Source of the DNA: Bacteroidia bacterium
GTDB lineage: Bacteria > Bacteroidota > Bacteroidia > AKYH767-A > OLB10
Length of the DNA stretch: 46,048 nucleotides
Direction: 5' to 3'
Assembly (NCBI GenBank): GCA_016788065.1
Contig: JAEUTI010000070.1
Coordinates: 1-46,048, forward strand
The notes under the pieces were generated by a model that had not been told where the DNA came from, made no database searches, and worked only from the letters and a program-made list of their open reading frames with translations. Below, piece by piece: positions 24,677-32,891 of this stretch; the first letter of the stretch is position 1; the number at the start of each line of letters is the position of its first letter. The position numbers and the translations under genes were made by a program.

Positions 24677-24706
24677 TGATGATATATTATAGATGATAGA
24701 TGAAAT
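24677..24706. repeat. Dispersed repeat, inverted TCATCTATAATTTATCAT family
   Basis: GATGATATATTATAGATGAT followed by AGATGAAATT, an inverted member of the AT-rich family. The following bases (about 24710-24760) resemble 26605-26650 (TCACTT...CTTGTT.CTCA.TATTCA). The remainder of the 24647-24864 gap shows nothing else I can name. Confidence 0.6.
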
Positions 24707-24864
24707 TATTAAATTCTCACTTCTTGTTTCTCAATATTCAATAAAGTGATCTTGAGAACGAGCAACTATCAACTATTGCAGTAACAAAATAAAACTTAAA
24801 TGAAAAACGAAATCTACGAGCTACTGCGGAGTTATATGCAATGAATTGAGTAATCATTTTCAGA

Positions 24865-26370
24865 TTACTGCCATTTAATCAGTTTCACCACTGCATGTTT
24901 TTCTTTCCATTTTATTCTGCAAAAGTATAGCCCGGAGGGTAAATTTTCCAAATCTATTTTTTTAAACTGACTCCATGGTGCTATCTTGGATTGAATTACA
25001 ATTTCACCCAGAGCATTAATAATTTCCAGTTGTCCTTCATGATTTTGAACGGGAAATGAAAGCGTGCCATAGTCTGTAACCGGATTGGGTGCAATTGCTA
25101 AATTTATTTCTTCTGATTCATCAATGCCTACACCCAAAAGCGTATCACAAGGACTACCAGCTAGTGCTCCAAGAAAATAATTTGGATGATTAGGAATGGT
25201 ATTAAAATTGAATGCGGGAATTTGGACACTGTGCTGGTTCACAGAACAACTCAAACCGGGAAGATCAGGTTGATCAATGGTGTGAAAATTAAATGTACTA
25301 TTGCCTGTTGTAATGTATATTTTGCCATCGGGAGCCAATTGAGGAAGTACTAAATAAGTGCCAAATCCTGTAGGATTTTGAAATCCATCATAAACCGCAA
25401 CAACTGTTTTTGTAGCCAATACATTTGGACTTGTCACATCATACTGGTAAATGTCTTCTGAATTACATACATATACAAATTGTGAATTTGGCGAAAATTC
25501 TAATCCGCTATTAAATCCTGAGGAATTAAACAAAGAATCATTTAAAATATGTATTAAATTTCCGGTACACCGATCAAATTGAAACAAATCAAATCCACCT
25601 AATTCATAGGTATAACCCATATAATTTCCATCAGAAGAAAACTTAACCTGCCCCCCTCCTCCAAGCCGAATCACTCCAACATTTTGGGTTGATATTTGTG
25701 GTAACCCTGTAGGTGTAAATAATAGTTTGTAAAATTTGTTACTATTCATCTGATGGCAAATGATCCACCAGTCTCTGCCGTTTGCATGTTTACAAGCAGT
25801 AATTTTACCCGGAATGAGGGAATCGGTAATTAATGAAAAATTTTTGATTATAACACTACCAATCCCGCCCATATTATTCATATCGACAATACTCATATAC
25901 AAACGATTAGAAAAGCCGAAAGTAAAGTCATCAAGTGTATTGTGAAATAAATAGTAGAATGTGTTTATACCAGGCTTCTTTAATATTAAAACTCCTTGAG
26001 GAATTTGCATGCCGTCAGAAAAGTTAAGAGCATATGCTCCTGGATTTATCCCTGAACCATTGAACATCGTATCGTGGTTTGCATCTGCAATGTAAACTCC
26101 ATTGGTATAAAACAATAAATTACCTTGAGCATCTGAAATATTTGCATGGGTATGCCGAAATTCCATTTCCAGTGAATCGTATGAAATTACCGGGGTGCCT
26201 GAAAAAAAATCAAAGCGAGGATTTCCAAAAGGTAAACCACCAACGCTTGAGTAACCCATAATCCAATGATTATTTACACCCTGATTTTGGGCATTTGTTG
26301 GTACGGGCAGAAAGCATACAAGTATCAATAAATTAAGCCAATACTTAACCATGAATTTTAAAGTTTTCAT
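24865..26370 (-). CDS. Secreted beta-propeller-like protein with T9SS sorting domain
   Basis: 501 residues from ATG 26370 (MKTLKFMVKYWLNLLILVCF), chosen because it gives a normal signal peptide ending PTNAQ; an upstream ATG at 26409 would add 13 residues. The body has repeated short beta motifs with aromatic and Gly-Asn turns (SDAQGNLLFYTNGVYI, LEFSPNSQFVYVCNS, LAPDGKIYITTGNS), like the propeller-type proteins that Bacteroidota export. The C-terminal T9SS domain (about 425-501) starts IAPNPVTDYGTLSF and ends in a GLYFCRIKW strand plus a Lys-rich tail. Function unknown. It is convergent with the ATPase gene. Confidence 0.8.
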   Translation of the reverse strand: MKTLKFMVKYWLNLLILVCFLPVPTNAQNQGVNNHWIMGYSSVGGLPFGNPRFDFFSGTPVISYDSLEMEFRHTHANISDAQGNLLFYTNGVYIADANHDTMFNGSGINPGAYALNFSDGMQIPQGVLILKKPGINTFYYLFHNTLDDFTFGFSNRLYMSIVDMNNMGGIGSVIIKNFSLITDSLIPGKITACKHANGRDWWIICHQMNSNKFYKLLFTPTGLPQISTQNVGVIRLGGGGQVKFSSDGNYMGYTYELGGFDLFQFDRCTGNLIHILNDSLFNSSGFNSGLEFSPNSQFVYVCNSEDIYQYDVTSPNVLATKTVVAVYDGFQNPTGFGTYLVLPQLAPDGKIYITTGNSTFNFHTIDQPDLPGLSCSVNQHSVQIPAFNFNTIPNHPNYFLGALAGSPCDTLLGVGIDESEEINLAIAPNPVTDYGTLSFPVQNHEGQLEIINALGEIVIQSKIAPWSQFKKIDLENLPSGLYFCRIKWKEKHAVVKLIKWQ

Positions 26371-26442
26371 AAAGTTAGTGAATTGCGAACCATTTACAAC
26401 AATATGCAATTAATTCATTGGCTTTCAACGAATAAAGCAAAA

Positions 26443-26487
26443 TGTCTGGACTGTGATTTTTATGATTTATGTGAAGGTGGGATGGTG
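26443..26487. repeat. TGTCTGGACTGTGATTTTTA dispersed repeat, copy 1
   Basis: About 45 bp matching 28391-28435 with few mismatches. Each copy lies near the 3' end of a T9SS protein gene, and each is followed within about 90 bp by a TCCGATAGCTATCGGA palindrome. Confidence 0.8.
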
Positions 26488-26525
26488 GTTTGAGATTAAA
26501 TTTGCTATTCACAAAACTCATTTTG

Positions 26526-26541
26526 TCCGATAGCTATCGGA
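26526..26541. repeat. Palindrome TCCGATAGCTATCGGA
   Basis: Perfect 16-bp palindrome. Other copies lie at 14447-14462, 28473-28488 and 40575-40590, with a degraded one at about 40874. No T-run follows, so it is not a simple intrinsic terminator. Confidence 0.85.
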
Positions 26542-26566
26542 ATGTGGCGTGGATGTGCACTAAAAA

Positions 26567-26595
26567 ATAAATGATAAATTATAGATTTTAGATGC
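26567..26595. repeat. Dispersed repeat, inverted TCATCTATAATTTATCAT family
   Basis: AATAAATGATAAATTATAGA followed by TTTTAGATG, an inverted member of the family at 1192-1241. Confidence 0.6.
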
Positions 26596-26725
26596 AAAAT
26601 GTCATAATTCACTTTTCAATTCTTGTTACTCACTATTCATTAAAATCATGTGGGAGAATAATAAATAAATTTCTGCAGATGAATATCTCCCTATGACTTA
26701 TGACTAATGACCTACTTCTATCTCC

Positions 26726-26753
26726 TTATGACTTATGACTTATGACTTATGAC
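26726..26753. repeat. Short tandem repeat, four copies of TTATGAC
   Basis: Four perfect 7-bp units, followed by CTACTTCTATG, which also follows a shorter run of the same unit at about 26691-26720. Confidence 0.9.
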
Positions 26754-26764
26754 CTACTTCTATG

Positions 26765-26812
26765 AAAAGGTGTTTTGTATTGGAGACGCATGCAATGCGT
26801 CTCTACAATAAT
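26765..26812. repeat. GTAGAGACGC palindromic repeat, inverted copy
   Basis: GGAGACGCATGCAATGCGTC continues to CTCTAC at 26806, the reverse complement of the element at 3607. The flanking AGGTGTTTTGT is also shared, so about 45 bp are repeated. Confidence 0.75.
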
Positions 26813-26823
26813 TGTCGTTGAAT

Positions 26824-26935
26824 ACTGATCACTGCATACTGATCACTGGACACTGATCACTGCATACTGATCACTGAATACTGATCACTGGACACTGATA
26901 ACTGGATACTGATCACTGAACACTGATAACCGGGC
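26824..26935. repeat. Tandem 14-bp repeat, eight units with TGATCA cores
   Basis: Eight consecutive units of the form ACTGATCACTGNAY. Six contain the palindrome TGATCA; in units 6 and 8 this is TGATAA. There are no spacers, so it is not a CRISPR. Two more units lie inverted at 3734-3757. Confidence 0.9.
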
Positions 26936-26991
26936 ACATATTCATAGAATTATATCTACAATACCCCTTTTTCATAGTAAAATTAATCTGC

Positions 26992-27025
26992 TTTGTTTAC
27001 ATTTACGGTAGTACGAATTAATTTG
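26992..27025 (+). promoter_or_regulatory. Possible promoter of the 27042 gene
   Basis: TTTG at 26992-26995, a 22-bp spacer and TTAATTTG at 27018-27025, one mismatch from TAnnTTTG. The start codon is 16 bp downstream. Confidence 0.35.
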
Positions 27026-27041
27026 TAAACTATTTACTACA

Positions 27042-28349
27042 ATGAAAAAAACTATCTCCAAGGTTATTGCGCTATTTTGTCTATATTTAATACTATCGCA
27101 GACTTCAGTCATGGCTCAGTGTACATGGCAGGTACAATATACCGAGGATTTTGAAAATCAGGTTATCAATCCTTATATAATTCCGGGAACTACTGTTCAT
27201 AATATGCCACAGACATTCGCTGTTCATGGCGGGACTTATTCGCTTTATCTGAATTTCATTAATTGTGTTGGCACTACCGGTACTTGTGCCGGTGCAAAAG
27301 TTTATGAGCAGCCTTTCGTAGTTTGTCCGGGTATGCCTGTGCGCCTTTCTACTTATCTGGCCACATCGTTTTCAGGAACACAATGCAATGTTCGCATTAC
27401 CATTACCGATGCAAACGGAACCATGCTCAATGATCAGCCTTCCATTTCTGCACCTTATAGTCCATCGTGGTACCAATATACATCTGGCTCCGTTACACCT
27501 GTAACTGACACCATTTATTTTACTATGTATACCAATGTAGGCGGTGGAGGTGGAAATGATCTTTCAATGGACGATATGCTGCTTGAAAAATGTAGCGGCG
27601 GATTAAACAGCACAACCACAGGCGTTGTATGTGATAATTTGTCGTCGCAGAATTTATTTGATCTCCTGCCCGGCACTTCTGATACTACCGGAATATGGAG
27701 CGGTGCCGGTACACTCACTAATGGCTACCTGGGAACTTATAACACAGCGACAGGCATTCCAGGAAATTATATCTATCAGTATTATCCGTATGCAACAAAT
27801 GCAACCTGTCCTCTGGCTTATGATACAGTGGCAGTAACTATTGCTGCTTCCCCCGCAGTTAATCTGGGCATCGACACTACTCTGTGTACCACCGCAACAC
27901 TTTTGCTGACTGCAGGTACATTCCCAGGCGCTACGTATCTTTGGAATAACGGTGTTACAGGTCCTAATACGCTTGCATTTACTTCGAGCACTGTGAATGT
28001 CACCAATACTTATTTCGTGCAGGTAACTGGTGCTAATGGCTGTATTGGCCGCGACACCATTGCTATTTCATTTATCGTTTGCTCCGGAATTGAAGATGCC
28101 AATGCCTCAGGCAATATTTCACTGACACCAAATCCCTCTAACGGAAATGCCTCGCTACACTTTAATGATGCAAATCATACCTATACAACGCTGACAGTTT
28201 ACAATGCCCTAGGTAGTCTTATTCAGAAAATTCAAATCCCACACCACTCAACCTCCATACCGGTTAACCAAAATCCCGGTAGTATGTATTTCCTTGTACT
28301 CGAAAGCGAAAACCAAAAGCCGGTTGTTCTGAAGTTGGTCGAGAATTAG
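27042..28349 (+). CDS. Secreted jellyroll/Ig-like protein with T9SS sorting domain
   Basis: 435 residues. Signal peptide 1-25 (ending SVMAQ). A jellyroll-like domain follows (about 26-190: YTEDFENQ near the start, LSMDDMLLEKC at its end, a MAM/CBM-like layout). Then an Ig/PKD-like region (about 195-350), and a T9SS sorting domain (about 360-435) starting LTPNPSNGNASLHF and ending VLKLVEN. Six or more Cys fit an extracellular protein. Function not recognisable. Confidence 0.8.
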   Translation: MKKTISKVIALFCLYLILSQTSVMAQCTWQVQYTEDFENQVINPYIIPGTTVHNMPQTFAVHGGTYSLYLNFINCVGTTGTCAGAKVYEQPFVVCPGMPVRLSTYLATSFSGTQCNVRITITDANGTMLNDQPSISAPYSPSWYQYTSGSVTPVTDTIYFTMYTNVGGGGGNDLSMDDMLLEKCSGGLNSTTTGVVCDNLSSQNLFDLLPGTSDTTGIWSGAGTLTNGYLGTYNTATGIPGNYIYQYYPYATNATCPLAYDTVAVTIAASPAVNLGIDTTLCTTATLLLTAGTFPGATYLWNNGVTGPNTLAFTSSTVNVTNTYFVQVTGANGCIGRDTIAISFIVCSGIEDANASGNISLTPNPSNGNASLHFNDANHTYTTLTVYNALGSLIQKIQIPHHSTSIPVNQNPGSMYFLVLESENQKPVVLKLVEN

Positions 28350-28390
28350 AAAAGGATTGGGTTCTTGTTGGTAAGCAACTGCAACAATAC

Positions 28391-28435
28391 TGTCTGGACT
28401 GTGATTTTTATGATTTATGTGATGGTGGGATGTTG
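28391..28435. repeat. TGTCTGGACTGTGATTTTTA dispersed repeat, copy 2
   Basis: Matches 26443-26487. Sequences of this type (CTGNACTGTGATTTTTATGA) occur, to my knowledge, as intergenic repeats in other Bacteroidota. Confidence 0.8.
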
Positions 28436-28471
28436 GAATGCGACCAGTATTTCTTTTTGACCATCGTGCTC

Positions 28472-28489
28472 GTCCGATAGCTATCGGAC
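28472..28489. repeat. Palindrome GTCCGATAGCTATCGGAC
   Basis: Perfect 18-bp palindrome of the TCCGATAGCTATCGGA family. Confidence 0.85.
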
Positions 28490-28518
28490 TGATAGGCATC
28501 GGATATTGTCCAGGATAT

Positions 28519-28550
28519 TTTGTTTAGTTGAAAATATTTATTTACTTTTG
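28519..28550 (+). promoter_or_regulatory. Promoter of the GxxExxY gene
   Basis: TTTG at 28519-28522, a 20-bp spacer and TACTTTTG at 28543-28550. Both elements and the spacing match the Bacteroidota housekeeping promoter (TTTG - about 20 bp - TAnnTTTG). The start codon lies 23 bp downstream. Confidence 0.6.
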
Positions 28551-28573
28551 CAGTGAATTAAACTTTTTCAATT

Positions 28574-28984
28574 ATGATAACTCAAACTTTTTTGGAATCA
28601 CTTTCCTACAAAACCATCAAATGCATTTATGAAGTTCACAATCAACTTGGCCCCGGCTTACTCGAGGCTGTTTACATGGCATGTCTGGTTGAAGAATTAC
28701 GTTCTGCTGGACTAACCGTTTTAGTTGAACCTCACCTTCCTATCCTTTACAAAAACAAGGACCTGGGAGGCCTTATGAAACCTGATTTGGTTGTGGAAAG
28801 CCAGTTAATTCTTGAATTAAAAGCAGTTGAAGTTATGATTCCGGTTTTTAATGCGCAATTGCTAACTTACCTGAAGTTGTCAGGCATTAATAAGGGACTA
28901 TTGGTGAATTTCAATTGCGAAAATATGCAATCCGGCATTACTTCTTTGGTTACGCCTTCATTTTTCAAGTTACCCAAATTGTGA
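28574..28984 (+). CDS. GxxExxY family protein (PD-(D/E)XK-like)
   Basis: 136 residues. It carries the family signature GLLEAVY at 28-34 (after HNQLGPG). A PD-(D/E)XK-like core follows: Asp71 in KPDLVVE and Glu81/Lys83 in ILELKAVE, then a Gln-rich helix (FNAQLLTYLKLSG). Members are very common in Bacteroidota and Cyanobacteria; their cellular role is not established, though the nuclease-like core suggests nucleic acid processing. The gene stands alone with its own promoter, next to a repeat-rich block. Confidence 0.85.
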   Translation: MITQTFLESLSYKTIKCIYEVHNQLGPGLLEAVYMACLVEELRSAGLTVLVEPHLPILYKNKDLGGLMKPDLVVESQLILELKAVEVMIPVFNAQLLTYLKLSGINKGLLVNFNCENMQSGITSLVTPSFFKLPKL

Positions 28985-28992
28985 ATTCTCTT

Positions 28993-29043
28993 CAACATGT
29001 TTTCTTTTTAAAACGGATTTAACAGATCGGTCAGATAAGGGCG
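28993..29043. repeat. Detached fragment of the 296-bp repeat unit
   Basis: CAACATGTTTTCTTTTTAAA followed by ACGGATTTAACAGATCGGTC and AGATAAGGGCG matches the starts of the units at 29431 and 29727, separated from the array by other repeats. Confidence 0.8.
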
Positions 29044-29047
29044 ATTA

Positions 29048-29067
29048 CCCTGCAGCTATCTGCAGGG
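29048..29067. other. GC hairpin CCCTGCAG-CTAT-CTGCAGGG
   Basis: Perfect 8-bp stem with a 4-base loop, 64 bp after the GxxExxY stop. No T-run follows, so it is only a weak terminator candidate. Confidence 0.5.
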
Positions 29068-29158
29068 AATGATAAGTTTTAGATGATAAATGATAAATGG
29101 AATTATAGGTCAGAAAAATGAAGTTTTACACGAAACTTTCAAATGATCACTAATGACT

Positions 29159-29318
29159 TAATGACGCGGCTCTGTCGCAAATGACTACTAATGACTTTGA
29201 GACTATGAAATATATTTTATCATTAATTTCCAAAACATCCGTAAATAACTTTTAAGCAATAATTTCCTCGTTCCTTGTCTTGTAAAATCTGCTTAATCTT
29301 GTTGTAAAAAATTAACGG
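29159..29318. repeat. 160-bp dispersed repeat, copy 1
   Basis: From TAATGACGCGGCTCTG to AATTAACGG it matches 40615-40774 in the same orientation, with roughly one difference per eight bases. The second half (from GTTCCTTGTCTTG) is also part of the 296-bp unit, so the two repeat families overlap here. Confidence 0.85.
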
Positions 29319-29960
29319 AACTCCACTATTAGTTCAGGCCCAATGGAAGGAATGAGACTACCTATGCATCCAAAAAATTAATTTCAAGTAATCTATAAAC
29401 TTATAGTTTTACTTTTATATTTAGTGCATGCAACATGTTTTCCTTTTAAAACGGATTTAACAGATCGGTCAGATAAGGGCGAGATTGATTAGTGACAAAA
29501 AATAATTTATATGCTGCCTGAAAATTTCAAGTAGTATGTTGGCTATCTTTTTTGCAGAATCAATCTAGTTCCTTGTCTTGTAAAATCTGCTTAATCTTGT
29601 TGTAAAATTAACGGAACTCCACTATTACTTCAGGCTGCATGGAAGGAATGAGACTAACTATGCATCCAAAAAATTAACTTCAAGTAATCTATAAGTTTAT
29701 AGTTTTACTTTTATATTTAGTGCATGCAACATGTTCTCCTTTTAAAACGGATTTAACAGATCGGTCAGATAAGGGCAAGATTGATCAGTGAAAAAAAATA
29801 ATTTATATGCTACCTGAAAATTTCAAGTAGTATGTTGGCTATCTTTTTTGCAGAATCAATCTAGTTCCTTGTCTTGTAAAATCTGCTTAATCTTGTTGTA
29901 AAATTAACGGAACATCACTATTACTTCAGGCTGTATGGGTGGAATGGAATTTACAATGCA
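29270..29960. repeat. Tandem array of a ~296-bp noncoding unit
   Basis: GTTCCTTGTCTTGTAAAATC occurs at 29270, 29570 and 29864, and CAACATGTT[TC]TCCTTTT at 29431 and 29727. This gives one partial, one full and one partial unit with a period of 294-300 bp. Units are nearly identical (for example AATTTCAAGTAGTATGTTGG in both). No open frame is conserved. The conserved blocks could be a small RNA, binding sites or a mobile-element relic. Confidence 0.85.
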
Positions 29961-29986
29961 GAAAATGTATCCTAACGTAGAAGTTA

Positions 29987-31423
29987 TTACCTAAACTTAA
30001 TCTTCCTCGCAGCAAACACACACATTTTTAGCAGTATCAGTCCGTGGCGGAAGCGGGAGATGTTGGTGGTGCCGTATTTGCGCTCTTTGTAGCGAATGGG
30101 AACTTCCACAATTTTGAGGTTGAGTTTGTAGGCGCCGAAGATTAGGTCGAAGTCGCCGAAGGGGTCGAAGTCGCCGAAGAATTTGCGGTTGGTGACCAGG
30201 CGGTTGTAGTCGGCGCGAAACATTACTTTGGTACCGCACAGCGTGTCGGTGAAGTGCTGCCCCAGCAGCCACGAAAACATAGCGCTGAAGAATCGGTTCC
30301 CCAACATATTCAAAAATCGCATGGCCTGCTTCTCCATGGCATACACCAGACGGGTACCATTGATGAAGTCGCCCGTGCCCGTTGCAATAGCATTGTAAAA
30401 CTTGGGCAGATCTTCCGGTGACACCGTTAAGTCGGCATCCAGAATCATCAAAATATCGCCTTCTGCCATATCAAATCCCATCCGCACCGCATCGTATTTG
30501 CCTTTGCCCGGCTGCTTGCCACTCTTCAACCGGAAGTGCGTTTTATTGTCCCTTATAATTCCTTCAATCACCTCCCAGGTATCGTCGGTGGAGTTGCCCT
30601 CAATAAATATCACCTCCTGAAACTTCCCGAAACGGGGAATGCGCTGCAGCACATCACGCAGATTGCCACTCTCATTACGAGCAGGTATAACAATCGACAC
30701 CGAATATTTATCCTGCACCTGATCGCGCTCCACCAACCTGTTTAGTTTTGCAAAAGAGAATTTGTTTAAAGCCAGCCTGTTTATGAGTGGCAAATTGACC
30801 AGAAATCTGTTGAAAAACCAGGAGACCAACGGTATGTTAAATGGGACCAACGTTTTGCGCGACTCCCGGTAAACATCGAACCCCGAGACACTCAAAATAT
30901 TTTTAATGTCGCGGTGCGATAACCAGTTTTGGATGGGCGTGCGCTCTTTCAGACCAATTAACTCGGCAAACTTCAAAAAAGGCTCCCACAGGTTATTGTA
31001 ATAGGTAACTATTATTTTGGTGTTGTCGTGACAATAGTGCTTCACCGTTTCAAACAAATGCTGTATGTCGTGCGAGTAGCCTATGAGGTTTGAAATAATA
31101 ATTAAATCGAATTCACCAACAGCCTGAACCTCTTCTGCATCACCCGTTATAAAATTTACCTGCGTGAAGTTCGCCTTCGCAATTTTTACCAGCTCCGGAC
31201 TAATTTCAATACCCGCCTTTTGAATTCCCTTTATTTTACCCACCAACTCACCACCACCCGAACCCAATTCCAATACCCGAAATGTCTCGTGCGAAAAATA
31301 ATTGCACTGCTCAAATATTTCTTGCCAGTAGTAGCGATGCTGACGACGCAATGGCTTGTACCCCTTTGCCGTCCCATCAAAATACTCCCGAATGGATTTC
31401 GATTCTGCTAAAGAATTGTTCAT
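29987..31423 (-). CDS. Fusion of SAM-dependent methyltransferase and family 2 glycosyltransferase
   Basis: 478 residues. The N-terminal class I methyltransferase (about 1-190) has LELGSGGGEL at 51-60 and an acidic residue (GIEIS) after it. A linker with hydrophobic stretches follows. The C-terminal GT-A domain (about 241-470) has SIVIPARNESGN at 242-253, EGNSTDDTWEV, a DAD metal-binding motif (329-331) and a dolichol-phosphate-mannose synthase-like end (PIRYKERKYGTTNISRF). The GT part probably transfers a sugar from an NDP donor to a lipid or surface glycan; acceptor unknown. The GC content is higher than that of the neighbouring restriction genes. Confidence 0.85.
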   Translation of the reverse strand: MNNSLAESKSIREYFDGTAKGYKPLRRQHRYYWQEIFEQCNYFSHETFRVLELGSGGGELVGKIKGIQKAGIEISPELVKIAKANFTQVNFITGDAEEVQAVGEFDLIIISNLIGYSHDIQHLFETVKHYCHDNTKIIVTYYNNLWEPFLKFAELIGLKERTPIQNWLSHRDIKNILSVSGFDVYRESRKTLVPFNIPLVSWFFNRFLVNLPLINRLALNKFSFAKLNRLVERDQVQDKYSVSIVIPARNESGNLRDVLQRIPRFGKFQEVIFIEGNSTDDTWEVIEGIIRDNKTHFRLKSGKQPGKGKYDAVRMGFDMAEGDILMILDADLTVSPEDLPKFYNAIATGTGDFINGTRLVYAMEKQAMRFLNMLGNRFFSAMFSWLLGQHFTDTLCGTKVMFRADYNRLVTNRKFFGDFDPFGDFDLIFGAYKLNLKIVEVPIRYKERKYGTTNISRFRHGLILLKMCVFAARKIKFR

Positions 31424-31468
31424 GATACTTTTTCTACTGTAATAAATGCAAACATGTTGAAGTGTTTG

Positions 31469-31786
31469 CTAGATTTTATTAAGCAGTTTGCTTTTAGATA
31501 ATTTTAAACAGAAAGCGATACCAAATATATATATAACAGAATGAATAAACATAAAATTAAATAATATTTGATAGTCAAGTACTGTATTGAGAATTGAAAT
31601 TTGTATACTTACGACCACAATGATAGTCGACAAATAAATTAATATTTTTTTGAATTTTGTGTTTGAAAGATTAGTATTAAATATTGATATAAACCCTATT
31701 GTAAATGAAAAAATAAAAACTAAACTGTAAATTAATTCTATAGTTAATGACCTTGTGTAATTGTAAATTTCCAACATCGCAAACAT
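31469..31786 (-). CDS. Small hydrophobic membrane protein
   Basis: 105 residues with three or four predicted membrane segments (about 15-38, 48-66, 72-98), no recognised motif and a Lys-rich C-terminus. It lies on the same strand as the restriction-modification operon, 64 bp after the endonuclease gene. It could be a late gene of that operon or an independent one. The strongly AT-rich codon use matches the operon. Confidence 0.5.
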   Translation of the reverse strand: MFAMLEIYNYTRSLTIELIYSLVFIFSFTIGFISIFNTNLSNTKFKKILIYLSTIIVVVSIQISILNTVLDYQILFNFMFIHSVIYIFGIAFCLKLSKSKLLNKI

Positions 31787-31850
31787 CGAGTTTATATATC
31801 ACATAGAAAAAATTTACCTTTTAATAAATGCCTAAATAATTATAATAGGA

Positions 31851-32891
31851 TCAAACTGGGATTAAATCCAAAAATGAAAGTTGCCGACTAGTTTCTTGAG
31901 AAGCAAATAAATCACTTCCGTTTCCATCCCAAACTAGTAATATTTCCCTATCATTTGCTAAGTAATCGGTGAGCCATGTTTGACTTCCTGTTAAAGGATT
32001 TTCTATTACTAATACTAAATTGACATTTTCAATTGCTTGTAAATATCTATATTCATATAACTGGCTAATTCCTTTTCTAATTTGACTTTGATGATTTGAA
32101 GAAGTGGTCGATTTCATTTCAAAAATATAATTCTTATCTAATGTTGTTGCTAAATCAACAAATCGGTTGCTTTTAGGGATTGCTCCTGCATTTTTTATTC
32201 TATTCGCAACATTATCCACTAAAAGTTTATGTGCGCTATTGGCTCTTTCTAATTTGGCAGCATCCTTGTAATACGACATTATTCCAGAAGAAGCTGCATC
32301 CGAAATTCTTGATTCAACTACATCATATTCTCTAAGATTCCCAGTTGAAGGTAATAAAGGTTGATCGTCATCTTCGATTTCTAATACTGGTATTGTGTTA
32401 TTTCTCAGCAAGTTTAATCGAATTCTTTGATTTGAAATTTCTACTATATTTAAAGTTTTAAGCCAAGATATTATAGTAGAAACTCTCCTATCTATCATTG
32501 TGTCCCCAATCGTATTTGGAGCAATTGTCTGAATGTATCTTATTAATTGTGATCTTGTAACTCCATTAGGCCGTAATTCTAAGTAAGGAATTACCTTTTG
32601 ACAAATATCTAACTTAAGTACAGCATTTACCAAAATAGGATTTTCAATTGTTGGATTTTTAACAAATTCAATTCCCAATGGCAGTATACTTGCATTGTTA
32701 TTTGAATTCCGAATAAATCCTAACAATACGGCTGCTAATCTGTAATACCTTCCTTGTCTGGTAGTATTTAAAGATGGTATATCAGAAATTATTTCAGCAT
32801 CAGTTCTAGCCCCGTTTGCAACAGCAAGTGTTATTAGAATAACATTTTCTAATACATCAGCTTGGGGGATTTTATCGCTTTCTATTCTCAT
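31851..32891 (-). CDS. Type II restriction endonuclease (PD-(D/E)XK), winged-helix N-terminus
   Basis: 346 residues. The N-terminal 160 residues look like paired winged helices (ARTDAEIISDI, TRQGRYYRLAAVLLGFI, and MIDRRVSTIISWLKTLNIVEI). The C-terminal nuclease core has Asp246 in RFVDLATT and Glu258/Lys260 in YIFEMKS, with a Gln-rich helix (ISQLYEYRYL) after it. This order, DNA-recognition winged helices then a PD-(D/E)XK domain, recalls FokI-type enzymes. The start overlaps the upstream methyltransferase stop as ATGA, so it is translationally coupled. It should cut unmethylated DNA at the site the two methyltransferases protect; the site is unknown. Confidence 0.75.
   Translation of the reverse strand: MRIESDKIPQADVLENVILITLAVANGARTDAEIISDIPSLNTTRQGRYYRLAAVLLGFIRNSNNNASILPLGIEFVKNPTIENPILVNAVLKLDICQKVIPYLELRPNGVTRSQLIRYIQTIAPNTIGDTMIDRRVSTIISWLKTLNIVEISNQRIRLNLLRNNTIPVLEIEDDDQPLLPSTGNLREYDVVESRISDAASSGIMSYYKDAAKLERANSAHKLLVDNVANRIKNAGAIPKSNRFVDLATTLDKNYIFEMKSTTSSNHQSQIRKGISQLYEYRYLQAIENVNLVLVIENPLTGSQTWLTDYLANDREILLVWDGNGSDLFASQETSRQLSFLDLIPV

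Larger units (their letters stand above)
26371..27041. other. Intergenic region made of several repeat families
   Basis: No gene seen. In order: a TGTCTGGACTGTGATTTTTA repeat (26443), a TCCGATAGCTATCGGA palindrome (26526), an AT-rich family member (26567), a stretch like that after the ATPase gene (about 26605-26650), a TTATGAC tandem repeat (26726), the inverted GTAGAGACGC element (26765), eight 14-bp TGATCA units (26824) and the promoter region of the next gene. Confidence 0.8.
28985..29986. other. 1-kb noncoding block of repeats
   Basis: No gene in any frame that I can support. It holds a CAACATGTTTTCTTTTTAAA repeat unit fragment (28993), a GC hairpin (29048-29067), an AT-rich family member (about 29070-29100), a 160-bp module also found at 40615-40774 (29159-29318), and a tandem repeat of about 296 bp (29270 to about 29960). 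Confidence 0.85.

Noticed and set aside
26824..26935. CRISPR-like array
   Set aside because: Units are contiguous 14-mers without unique spacers, and there are no cas genes.
29270..29960. CRISPR or integron array
   Set aside because: The unit is about 296 bp, conserved throughout with no variable part, and no integrase or cas gene is nearby.
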